Positions 1-9,546 of a stretch of 64,000 bases of DNA are shown in pieces. Positions within the stretch are counted from its first letter, which is position 1. Each line of letters starts with the position of its first letter. The DNA is from Mixia osmundae IAM 14324 (taxonomy: Eukaryota > Basidiomycota > Mixiomycetes > Mixiales > Mixiaceae): contig NW_014575560.1 of NCBI RefSeq assembly GCF_000708205.1, positions 1,121,113 to 1,185,112 of the forward strand, read 5' to 3'. A program made the translations under genes and the position numbers. Below the pieces are notes generated by a model, which saw nothing but the letters and a program-made list of their open reading frames with translations, searched no databases and was not told where the DNA came from.

Positions 1-507
1 AACACCTACTTTGCGTCTGGGAGTGGCTTCCGAGCTGATCTTAGCCTTCACGCGGACGTTGCTGTGCTCGGGAGCAGTCAGGGGCGCGCGCGGTCGGGCG
101 GAAGCAGCGGCTGACAAGGCAGATGCAGGTGTGACACCGCTGAAGCGATGGCTCGAAGGCCCTCTCTGTGGCGTCTGGAGATTATGCTCGCCAAGAATGC
201 TGGTTCTGTAGACTGATGGTCCATTCGATTTGCCGTTCGAGCCAGCCAAATCACCCTGCGTGTGGTTCTCTTTCTCCTCGCTGCCCGCGCGACTGACTTG
301 CAAACGAGGAGACTGCCAGCCCTGAGGGAGCAAAGGACTGCCTGCGAGCTTCGGACTCGATGGCAAGCTCTCGCCGCCGGTATATGACGAGGTAGATGTT
401 ACTTGCGGTCGCTTTGGCATGAAGCCGTTTGTACTCGATTGAGGACCACCGGGCACACTGCCATTCGCTGCCACTCTTGCGAGCGCAGACGATGCCGGAC
501 CGTTCAT
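1..507 (-). CDS. Unknown Ser/Pro-rich protein, N-terminal part only
   Basis: An open frame on the minus strand runs from ATG at 507 off the left edge, giving 169 codons with no stop. The ATG context is good and the frame has no upstream extension. The protein is rich in Ser, Pro, Thr and Ala, with short basic stretches (for example RRK near the edge), and looks intrinsically disordered. I see no domain. It is divergent from the MADS gene starting near 677, so about 170 bp would hold both promoters. The open frame and composition support a real gene whose folded part lies outside the window. I do not recognise the family. Confidence 0.5.
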   Translation of the reverse strand, partial: MNGPASSALARVAANGSVPGGPQSSTNGFMPKRPQVTSTSSYTGGESLPSSPKLAGSPLLPQGWQSPRLQVSRAGSEEKENHTQGDLAGSNGKSNGPSVYRTSILGEHNLQTPQRGPSSHRFSGVTPASALSAAASARPRAPLTAPEHSNVRVKAKISSEATPRRKVGV

Positions 508-676
508 TGTACGGCAACGACGCCCAGCGACTTGGCCTGGCGAAAATCAATCGCGACAGCAGACGTGGACATTGATCTTTCATCGGGCGTGCCTGTCACG
601 TGATCTATACTGCCCCGGACGGGCGCCAGCGCAGGACTGCCTGACCCGAGAGAGCTGGGCGAGTCAGCTTCTCGAC

Positions 677-2421
677 ATGAGCTCCTTCGCGACACTCGGT
701 CTATCCGCGAGCAGAGCAATGCCTCCGGGCACAGGCGCCCACCTTCAACGAGGCGATCGTACAGGGGAGCAAGTCCTCCGGTTGCCTCTTGGTCAAGCGA
801 CCAATGGACACCATCGCGCTCGCAGTGTCAATGGGCATGCTCATCAGTACAGTGACACCAGCGACATGTTTGCCAACTTCTTTGAGCCCGAGCAAGGCAT
901 CGCTGCAGAAGGCAGCACATCTGCAGGCATCACTACTCGCAAGAAACGCAAGCCCAACCCCAAGCCATCAGTGCGACAGAGCCGGCGCGCAAAGTCTGCG
1001 ACTGTGAGCGATGACTTGCAGTTTGGCGAGCCAGGAGAAGGCGAGGAAGAGCATCGCAAGATCCCGATTCACTACATCAGCGAGAAGACCAAGAGGAGCA
1101 TCACCTTTTCCAAGCGGAAAGCGGGCATCATGAAAAAGGCAAGCCAGATGATTGTCGAATGAGCATGTCATCCTTGACGATGATGTCTTGGCAGGCCTTC
1201 GAGCTCTCGACCCTCACAGGCACTCAGGTCGTGCTGCTCGTCGTATCAGAATCTGGCTTGGTCTACACTTACACGACTACACGCTTCCAGCCACTGGTCA
1301 GCCATCCTGTCGGACAGGACATCATCAAGCAGTGTGTCGCTGGCGAGACTGACTTGAGATCGCCCACGCTTGCCGCGGAAGCGCCCAGTCGGATGCAGAA
1401 CATGACCAGTCTCAAACCGATCAGGCCGTCTACGCAGATACAGGGCGGCCAAGTTGCGTTGGACTTGCGGAACCACACAAGTCATTCTACCGAAGCTGAG
1501 ACCCCGCTCGAGCATTCAGCGAGCACGCCAGTCAGCCTCAACGCTATCATGGCTCGACAAGAAAGCGGCATGCGCCCGCCCTCTGATCCTTCGCCATCGC
1601 CTCGTACACGGCTTTCGGATCTGTCGGCTGACAGTCCCTTGGCTCCTCGCCCGAGATCTCTATCGACATCAGGCACGTTTCAGCAAGATCTCGACCGCGC
1701 CAAGAGAGAGCAAGACGCCCAGGGTCAGAATAGGCTCGTCCGCGTCTACGAACAGTGGCATCAGTATACGGACGATTACAAATTGCCACACTCGCCGGGC
1801 CACGCACATCCGGCGTCCGCGCCAGTGCAGCAAGGGGCTACCGGCTCGCCATTGCTCATCAAAGGCGGCTCAGCGTCATCCGCAAGACCTAGCTCATCTC
1901 AAGGGGAGCCGTCCAGCTCCGTGTTGATCGATCCCAATCTAGACTCGAGGGCTGTTGCAATCGATGCGGGGCCTTCTCCGTCCTCGCCTTCGCGAGTACA
2001 TTACGTGCCGCCTGTTCCGCACGCCGATCTGATGCCCTCATTCTTTTCGCGCTACGGTCGAGCACCTCGCACTGGCGTCCTTGCGATCGATAGTCTAGGG
2101 ACTAGCAAGATACTGGCAGAAACCAAGGAGATCATTGCACAGAGTGGCGTGACCGCCAGGAGCGGCGATCCTGCCCACGTCGAGATCGACGGCGACCAGC
2201 TAGCCGCACTCTACGCAAGTTACGGCGACAAGGTCCGTTCCGTCGCTTCCCGGGCTCCACAGACGCCCGCGGAGCCCGCTAGAACGCCTGCATCTGATCG
2301 CAGCCGTCGGAGCTCGATTGAATCGCCGGCCGCGTGGAAAGCAGCCTTTCTCCAGTCGCGGCCTACATCAGCAGACAGAACGTCAGCTCTTATGAACGAT
2401 CCATCCGAGTCGCCTGATTAG
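677..2421 (+). CDS. MCM1: MADS-box transcription factor, Mcm1/SRF type
   Basis: SRF-class MADS-domain regulator, about 562 aa. The MADS box covers residues ~125-185: it begins HYISEKTKRSITFSKRKAG, continues through IMKKAFELSTLTGTQ and ends with LVVSESGLVYTYTT and the FQPLV extension typical of Mcm1. Family members bind CC(A/T)6GG boxes as dimers and recruit cofactors for mating and cell-cycle genes. The box is interrupted by one intron at 1139-1194 whose donor is gcaagc, a GC-AG intron; removing it joins KK to AFELST exactly as in the family. The C-terminal ~370 aa are Ser/Pro/Thr-rich and low in complexity. The start at 677 is the first ATG in a plausible frame; later ATGs (719, 866) are possible. 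Confidence 0.9.
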
Positions 2422-2521
2422 CGCATACATGCTCATTGCTCTGTTGTTGATGCGCCAGCTTGTCTGTTGTCTACAATACAGCAACAGAGGTACAACACCA
2501 CCTTGCAATGAGTAAATCAGC

Positions 2522-3903
2522 CTAAGAACCGAGTCGAGCGAGTATGAGATGGATCAGCCCGACAGTATCGTTCGCTCGCTTCGCATCAGCGACGAGATCA
2601 TGAACATCGACAGCAGAATTCAGTAGCTGCGGGCCATATCAGAGGATTTCATGTGCGATCGTGCTACATACCTTTGCGTCTAGTAGGTGTGGCGAGCCAG
2701 ACGACTGACGCTCAAAGCTTATGCTGATTGTTGCCAGCTTTCCCGCTGCCGGCGAGCCTATATTGTAGACCACGCGAAGCTCGCGCGGCGGTGTACCAAG
2801 CGCTTCGCAAGAGACGATTCCAAGTATGTTCTTCAGCAGTGCTGTCATTGTCTCAAACCTGAGCTGAGCATCAGCAAGCGCCTCTCTCGAGATAGTAGAT
2901 GAGCGTCTGACCATTTACAAGCGTTCTCCACGCGTCGATCTGCTTCCTCAGCGCTTGAGCGTGCCTGGGCGGCCTGTCGCTCGGCCTGCTGCACGCGCTG
3001 CGCCGATTGCTCGAGGGTCCGCTTGCGTAAGGTGGCAGACTGCTTCAGCTCCTCCATCTTGACGCGCTTCTGAGCGGTCAGATCTTCGAGCCTCTGCATT
3101 TCCTCAATCTGTTGGACTGTCAGCCGGGCATGGTGCAGACTAGGCGCTCCTTGCCTGATCCTCTGTGAATTGCAATGCCTCTTCCGTCGTCATCTGCTGC
3201 TCTTGACTGCGCGAACTTCGAATGAGAGCAAGCTCGAAACGCATCTCTTCTATTTCTGTGAGCATGATGCGCGCCTCCTTTGCCGCTGCCGACTGCATGG
3301 CGTAGTCTCGCTGGAACAAGATGGCCGCCTCGCTGAAGTCGCGCTCCAATGCTTCTGCACGTCGCTTCGTCGCCTTGAGCTCCGCCTTCTTGGCCATGCA
3401 GGCTTGCTCTGTCGTCGTGCACGCTCAGCCTCTCGCAAGGTCGATGAAAGATCCCTACCTGACGCGTCATTGACGGCCTGCGTGATGGTCTTGCGCTGTG
3501 ACACATCGTCGCTGAATGCTTTGCTCATGTAGCGTCGCTGGATGTTCGACTCGATCCAGGCAAACTTCATCTTGGGCAGATGAGACTGCATACCCATCTT
3601 AGCTTTCTAGAGGTGTCCAATACGCGCATAGCATACTTTGAAGGCGCTGATGTCCGAGGCTACCCTCCTCACGTCCTCTGGATCAACATTGACCTGTAGA
3701 CTGTCTCCGAGCACCGTGACAGGAGCGATAGAGCCGGCCGGGAGCGCCTTGCTTCCGTCTATCTGGCGAATATCTTGCAAGAGCGCACGACCGAGCTCGA
3801 GCTTCTCTGGCCTGATCTGACTCAGAGCGCTGTACACACATTGAGCTGGTAGTATCACAGTCCGGGCATGGACGTACGTCTCCATCTCTGTCGGAAGTGA
3901 CAT
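2522..3903 (-). CDS. Coiled-coil protein, possible Kre28/ZWINT-like kinetochore subunit
   Basis: Six exons give ~377 aa: 3637-3903, ~3459-3597, 3155-3408, 2932-3108, 2672-2863, 2522-2626. The second exon's start is unsure, since several acceptors keep frame. The intron at 3109-3154 has a GC donor (gcaagg) and a GGCTGAC branch site. The middle third is a long charged coiled coil (KKAELKATKRRAEALERD and similar). The C-terminal part reads as a small alpha/beta region (RELRVVYNIG, ATISISFERQ) followed by helices ending ILARLGS. The motif KMKFAWIESNIQRRYM before the coil recalls the KLKF-YLE motif I associate with Kre28-type KNL1 partners. That assignment is tentative; other coiled-coil RWD-type kinetochore proteins are possible. 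Confidence 0.55.
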
Positions 3904-3958
3904 TGCTCGTGATGGCGTTGTTGACTTCGCGAGCGAGCGAGACGCGACTTTTGCCAGA

Positions 3959-3980
3959 GCCAAGCCAAGCCAAGCCAAGG
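3959..3980. repeat. GCCAA pentamer microsatellite
   Basis: Four tandem GCCAA units followed by GG lie in the 162-bp divergent promoter between the coiled-coil gene (start 3903) and the glycoprotein gene (start 4066). It could hold CCAAT-like factor sites or be slippage-generated; nothing in the sequence decides. Confidence 0.6.
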
Positions 3981-4065
3981 CCGCTGCCAAGTCCTCCCTT
4001 CATCGCCCGCTGAAAGTCTTCAAAAATGCATTTGCTATCTGGTTCGTCGCAATACCCTGGCACAC

Positions 4066-5370
4066 ATGAAGTCTGCAACGTCGGCGTTGACCGTGCTGGC
4101 CTTTGCTGGCTTCAGCCTTGCTCAAACTCCAACGACAGACGCTGCCGCCCTCTCGGCTGCAGCGTCAGCGGAAGCTGCCTCTGGGACAATACTCGTCGAA
4201 AAGCGTTTCACATATCCGGGCGGCGTACCCTACCGCGTCGATGTGTCCAACGGACCCCGCGGCCTCCAGACGGGCTACAACCTCTGCAACAGCACAACAG
4301 AGGGACCAACTTCGCTGTGTCAGACTGCGTTTCTGTCCTCGATTGAGGACTTTTGCTTGGTCATCCGACTGCTCGTAGAGACGTCATTGTGCTTACATCT
4401 CTTTGCAGTGGGGACCCCAAGAGCCCAACTCGATCGTAGGCGATACAGAGGGCGAGATGGTGGCCTGGTGCACACGGCCAGGCAAGGGCACTCGACTGAT
4501 CCCAGAGGGTACAATCAGAGGAATGCAGTTCATCACTACACCTGGTTACGTACAGATCACAGGCACGTTGGATCAAAGCAGGATCAACATCGCCACGGGC
4601 GATTATGGTGGCGAGCTAGACTCTGCCGGAGCGGATCAGAGGGGTAATCCTCTCGGCGGATTGTTATTCACGCAGGCATTCAGCAACACGAGTGATCTGA
4701 CGGAGAGCACTCCGTACACCCAGGTCATTCGCTGGCATCTCTTCCTGGGCAATGATCATTTCTGTCTCAAGGCCTGCAGGCCAGGCGGCGATGATTACAG
4801 ACTCTGCGAACATATCTATGACAGGGTACGCCAATTCTGTGCATCGGTATTCTGCGGCTGACAACTGAATAGATCGGCGCTCGATACAACTGTCTCGCCG
4901 AGACGCCAGAAGACTACTTCGAGACCTGCCAAGGAGAGAATCAGGAATATCCGGGCGTTTATACTTCAGATGGACAGGTGTACACATACACACAACCCCC
5001 GGAATCTCTAGGACCCATCACCTCAATCCCTTACACGCCCGTGCTGCCGGCTTCCTCAAATTGCGTCACCATGACGAGCTCGCTCATCTTCACAGCCGCA
5101 GCTGCTATCGCATCATCTGCCAGTGCTTCATCTGCCAGTCGAGCCAGCGTTGCGAGCGCATCTTCAGCAAGCCTGGCGAGCGTCGCGGCGGGTACTGCGA
5201 GCACTTCACCCAACGCAGCCGCCACAAGTGTGCCTACTGGCGCGCCAGCTTCTACAGCGACGGCAGTCTCTGACAACTCTGTCAGCGGCGCAACTCACGA
5301 CCATCAGGATCCCATCATAATCTTCGCGTCGGCAACATTTCTCTTGTCGATGATCACGCTCGTGCTCTGA
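4066..5370 (+). CDS. Secreted GPI-anchored glycoprotein, macrophage-activating-glycoprotein family
   Basis: Predicted 402 aa from exons 4066-4359, 4409-4825 and 4873-5370. The N-terminus is a clear signal peptide (MKSATSALTVLAFAGFSLAQ) followed by a short pro-region ending in EKR. The body has paired Cys residues (FCLKACRPG, CEHIY, NCLAE, CQGE) and the segment ESLGPITSIPYTPVLPASSN, which I recognise from basidiomycete proteins annotated as macrophage-activating glycoproteins. A Ser/Ala/Thr-rich linker then leads to a hydrophobic C-terminus (FASATFLLSMITLVL), as in GPI-anchored wall proteins. Expected location is the plasma membrane or wall; molecular function is unknown. Both introns keep phase 0. 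The first donor (gtcatc) is atypical. Confidence 0.75.
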
Positions 5371-7447
5371 CGGGATTGGCTTCTTGATGTAGTCATGTAT
5401 CTTCAGCCCAATCATGCGCGATTCGCGCGGTGTGAAATTACTGATTGCACCACTCGTCCCGTCAGCGTATCAGGCGGATGACACAATCCGTGGGAAAGAT
5501 CGCGAGGCAGACTGTCGGCGCGATCGGACGAAATCTTCAGGGAAGCCAGCCTTCCAAGGCTCAACGTGTACATTCGAGTCAGCCTGACGCGAGCGCGACT
5601 GAGATCGACATGGCTGATGTGATAGTATGCGTAGCGACGTCGTCTTGCAGCCGCGCAAACTAATCGGATCAGCGATAAGCTATGGCTTCACATGTTTGCG
5701 ATATTTGGACGGTAAGTCGTTGACAGATTTGAAGCCGGGTGATTGAGAATAGATGCCAGATCGAGAACCAGGTGCAGCTAGATTGTTCCGACTCTCGACT
5801 TGGCCCTGTCACAGTCGACCTGTTTTTACAGACCAGTGCATGCATTGCGATGCGATACATAATGGCTCGTTCCTCGCGGATGCATGAAATGAGACAAGGG
5901 CACCGAAACGAATCGCAAATGTGCAAAGGGCTCGCTCAATCTCGTAAACCCTTCTTACGACTGAGTTTCGATGAGGAGAAGATGACAAGTGTGCTGAAGG
6001 ACTGTACGCTGCGCGAACTTCGTCTCACCTTTTCAGTGGCTCTGTCACTCAGCAGAGTGTTCTACACCGTGCTCTGAGTCCACAAGCTATGCGGGTATAC
6101 TGTCACTAGCTGAGCCTCGGATTCACATCGTCATAAGGCACGCTTGCTCGCCTGCGCCGAGTCTACTTCAAGCTGATCCGGATGGGATTCAGTGGCCCCA
6201 CGGGACATGATGAGCTTGAACCCGACTCGATTGCGCACTCGCTAACGCAACCCAAATGCAGCTCTTGCTTCGTTGCGTCTCAAGTGGCGGATGTCGGTCG
6301 ACTGATCATGCGAGCTGAAGCGATCGTCCTTCATCAAGGATGCGCTCTCGAATCGAGTTCCTCGCGTGTCTCTATCAGCTAGGCCGGCCTTGCTGGGAGC
6401 GAGACCATCGCTTAGGCTAGATCAGATCAGAGACGATCGCTCGATCTTTCGAGAACCAGCCAATGTCGCTACGAACGAACATCTCGGATCGTGATTCTGA
6501 CACAAATATGAGTCGTCGCCGCGCATTCGACTCGCCTGAGACCGGCTTAGTGCCCTTGTATGTTCTGCTGAGTTGTGCGTATGATGCATGCTGTTGCGTG
6601 CCGTAGGTGTATGACTATCGATCGTCGCGTAAGGCGATGGAGTAAATCGATGCAACCTCACTAAAGCTATCTGCTGAGAGAAAATGAGGTCTATCGGCCG
6701 CAACGAGAGACCCATGAAGCTTTGCGCTTGTCTGTTTAGACCAACAGGAGGTGAGGAACTAGCTGATTATGTCAGACATAGCCGGAATGAGACGAACCAA
6801 TCAACTCAGTCTCTGTAGCGGACGCGCCTCGCAAAATCCCGACAGAAATTAGCCTCCAGGAGTTATCAACGTCAACTGATGGTAAAATCTCAAAGAATAC
6901 GGGGTGGTTTGATGGCCTCTAACACATCAGAGATTCACTATCGACTATGTTCGCTTCAATTCTGGGCACTCTTTGTATCTTCTTGCCAGCTTGATAAGCC
7001 ATCAAGGGCTGTTCGAACGTCTCATGACATCCAGTAAATGTGACAACTATGGAGCACTACTCCAAGTTTACTCCAGGTGGACTTGCGTGCTGTCAGTATT
7101 TCACCTACGACAATGACTTGACTATTCGTCAACCTGTATCGCCTTTTGCTACGCATTGCTTCAATCGCAGATAGTGCACACATGCTTTCGACTCTGTATG
7201 GCTTTACAGCAATCGGCTGAAACCGCCGCAAGCCATCGTCTTGCAAGCTACTCAGAAGATGATAATAACATCGTGCGGATCTATACAGCCAGGTCGCTTT
7301 AATCTGCATAGGTGTGTGATCATCTCAATGCAAGAAATAGTGCGCAAATTCCACAGCTCGCATGGGCAGTCAAAGTAGAAGATTGCAATCATATTGGTGC
7401 TATCGCATGCTTAGCTTGGCGTGATGATCTGGAGCGATCCAGTTGCG
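5371..7447. other. Gene-poor intergenic stretch
   Basis: About 2.1 kb with no frame above ~112 codons on either strand, no splice-linked exons that join into a recognisable protein, and no tRNA-like fold that I can find. Neighbouring genes are typically only tens to a few hundred bases apart, so this gap, continuing through the repeat and assembly gap to 8.89 kb, is the largest gene-free block in the window. Confidence 0.6.
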
Positions 7448-7843
7448 ATCAAGTCGATGCCGATGGGTCGAGATGATCCGAGTCGGGTGCCGCCAGAGTC
7501 AATATCTGTGAATGCAGTGCCTCGAGCACCTGGCCAATCATCGGCTTGCGCCTAGGCGGGGATACTTNCGACGAGTTGCAACTCAGCTACATGCAATTGA
7601 TCATGCCCGAGCGCCCGCAGGCTTGCCGGATGCTGAAGGCTGAGAGTCTCGCCCAGTCCGAAGGTGACATACAAGGCAAAACGAGTGCGAGTCGATGCCG
7701 ATGTTGGATCGAGATGACCCAAGTTGAGTGCCGCCAGAGTCACTATCGGTGAATGCAGTGCCTCGAGCACCTGGCCAATCATCGGCTTGCGCCTAGGCGG
7801 GGATACTTTCGACGAGTTGCAACTCAGCTACATGCAATTGATC
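7448..7843. repeat. Tandem repeat, period ~240 bp, running into the assembly gap
   Basis: Two copies are visible, about 7453-7690 and 7691-7843, the second cut by the Ns. The block from the start GTGAATGCAGTGCCTCGAGC recurs exactly 241 bp downstream (7508 and 7749) and is nearly identical for ~95 bp. The first ~50 bp of each copy differ by several changes and a 3-nt length difference. One ambiguous base lies in copy 1. No coding potential is evident. The array very likely continues into the gap, which would explain why it was not assembled. Confidence 0.9.
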
Positions 7844-8717
7844 NNNNNNNNNNNNNNNNNNNNNNNNNNNNNNNNNNNNNNNNNNNNNNNNNNNNNNNNN
7901 NNNNNNNNNNNNNNNNNNNNNNNNNNNNNNNNNNNNNNNNNNNNNNNNNNNNNNNNNNNNNNNNNNNNNNNNNNNNNNNNNNNNNNNNNNNNNNNNNNNN
8001 NNNNNNNNNNNNNNNNNNNNNNNNNNNNNNNNNNNNNNNNNNNNNNNNNNNNNNNNNNNNNNNNNNNNNNNNNNNNNNNNNNNNNNNNNNNNNNNNNNNN
8101 NNNNNNNNNNNNNNNNNNNNNNNNNNNNNNNNNNNNNNNNNNNNNNNNNNNNNNNNNNNNNNNNNNNNNNNNNNNNNNNNNNNNNNNNNNNNNNNNNNNN
8201 NNNNNNNNNNNNNNNNNNNNNNNNNNNNNNNNNNNNNNNNNNNNNNNNNNNNNNNNNNNNNNNNNNNNNNNNNNNNNNNNNNNNNNNNNNNNNNNNNNNN
8301 NNNNNNNNNNNNNNNNNNNNNNNNNNNNNNNNNNNNNNNNNNNNNNNNNNNNNNNNNNNNNNNNNNNNNNNNNNNNNNNNNNNNNNNNNNNNNNNNNNNN
8401 NNNNNNNNNNNNNNNNNNNNNNNNNNNNNNNNNNNNNNNNNNNNNNNNNNNNNNNNNNNNNNNNNNNNNNNNNNNNNNNNNNNNNNNNNNNNNNNNNNNN
8501 NNNNNNNNNNNNNNNNNNNNNNNNNNNNNNNNNNNNNNNNNNNNNNNNNNNNNNNNNNNNNNNNNNNNNNNNNNNNNNNNNNNNNNNNNNNNNNNNNNNN
8601 NNNNNNNNNNNNNNNNNNNNNNNNNNNNNNNNNNNNNNNNNNNNNNNNNNNNNNNNNNNNNNNNNNNNNNNNNNNNNNNNNNNNNNNNNNNNNNNNNNNN
8701 NNNNNNNNNNNNNNNNN
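7844..8717. other. Assembly gap (Ns)
   Basis: A run of 874 unknown bases immediately after a truncated repeat copy. Its true length is unknown. Reading frames called across it are meaningless. Confidence 0.99.
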
Positions 8718-8890
8718 CGGAACATGCAGCGAGTACATAAGCTGCGCTACAATGCTGCTCCTCATCCTTGACTTTGCTCGACTCAAAACATAACGCAAGA
8801 CCCATCAAAGCACACACCACACTCGTTTGACACTTCGACTTTCGTTCGTGCANACGCAAGCANAGCAACCCTCACATATACGCTAGCGAG

Positions 8891-9310
8891 ATGAAGACTG
8901 GCTATGTTCTCGCTTCACTTGCGGTCGCTTTCAGCATGACAGCTGCTGCGCCTATCGAGCAAGAGATGGCCAAGAAATGGAGCAGCGAGCCTCAGCAATG
9001 CTTCGCAAAGTGCTCGCCTGCACTCGGATTCGGTCTCGGCTTTGGCGCTGCAGTGTCTGCCAATGTCGCTGCTGGCGCGGGCGTGATCGCCACACCTCTT
9101 GGCGCAGGGGCTGGCGCTGGCGTCAATGCCGGCGTTGCTGTATCTGCCGGTCTTGGCTTGTAGGTGCTATNTGCNACTGCANTGGANNCCAAAGCTGACA
9201 TTGCACGCAGCGATACATTCCATCAGTGCTACACGAGCTGCTGCAATGGGCAGCCGACTGCCACGCCCAAGCCGGTTGCAGTACCACAGCCAGAGCCTTG
9301 TTACGACTAG
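8891..9310 (+). CDS. Small secreted protein with Cys-flanked Gly/Ala core
   Basis: Two exons (8891-9159 and 9211-9310) give 122 aa; the intron contains a few ambiguous bases but its gtaggt donor and cacgcag acceptor are intact. A signal peptide (MKTGYVLASLAVAFSMTAAA) leads to a Cys pair in QQCFAKCSP. A ~55-residue Gly/Ala/Val-rich hydrophobic core follows, then a second Cys cluster in HQCYTSCCNG, a Thr/Pro linker and a final CYD. Seven half-cystines flank a glycine-rich hydrophobic centre. I do not recognise the family. Size, signal peptide and Cys content fit a secreted surface-active or effector-like protein, but this is inference. Confidence 0.7.
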
Positions 9311-9546
9311 ATCTGCTAGTATAGATCGCGTGCATGCATGCTGAGCAACACAATCCACTGTTCACGAATTTGGCATACGAGCGGGTTTCGGCTATAAGAT
9401 TTGCGCGCTGTCCTCGTGGCAGATTCATAAAGTTTTCTCGGTCTCGGGCGCCGGGCTCGGCAAGCTTCCACGAAGCTCGAGCGCGACTGTATAAGCTGGC
9501 TTACGAGACTCGCGTGCAAATTTGGCGAGGCTAGAATGGCGCCGTC

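Noticed and set aside
7453-7843. CRISPR-like array
   Set aside because: The units are ~240 bp and contiguous, with no short repeats alternating with spacers; the host is eukaryotic.
7724-8868. Six long open frames of 300-350 codons across the N gap
   Set aside because: Almost all of their length is unknown bases, so they carry no coding information.
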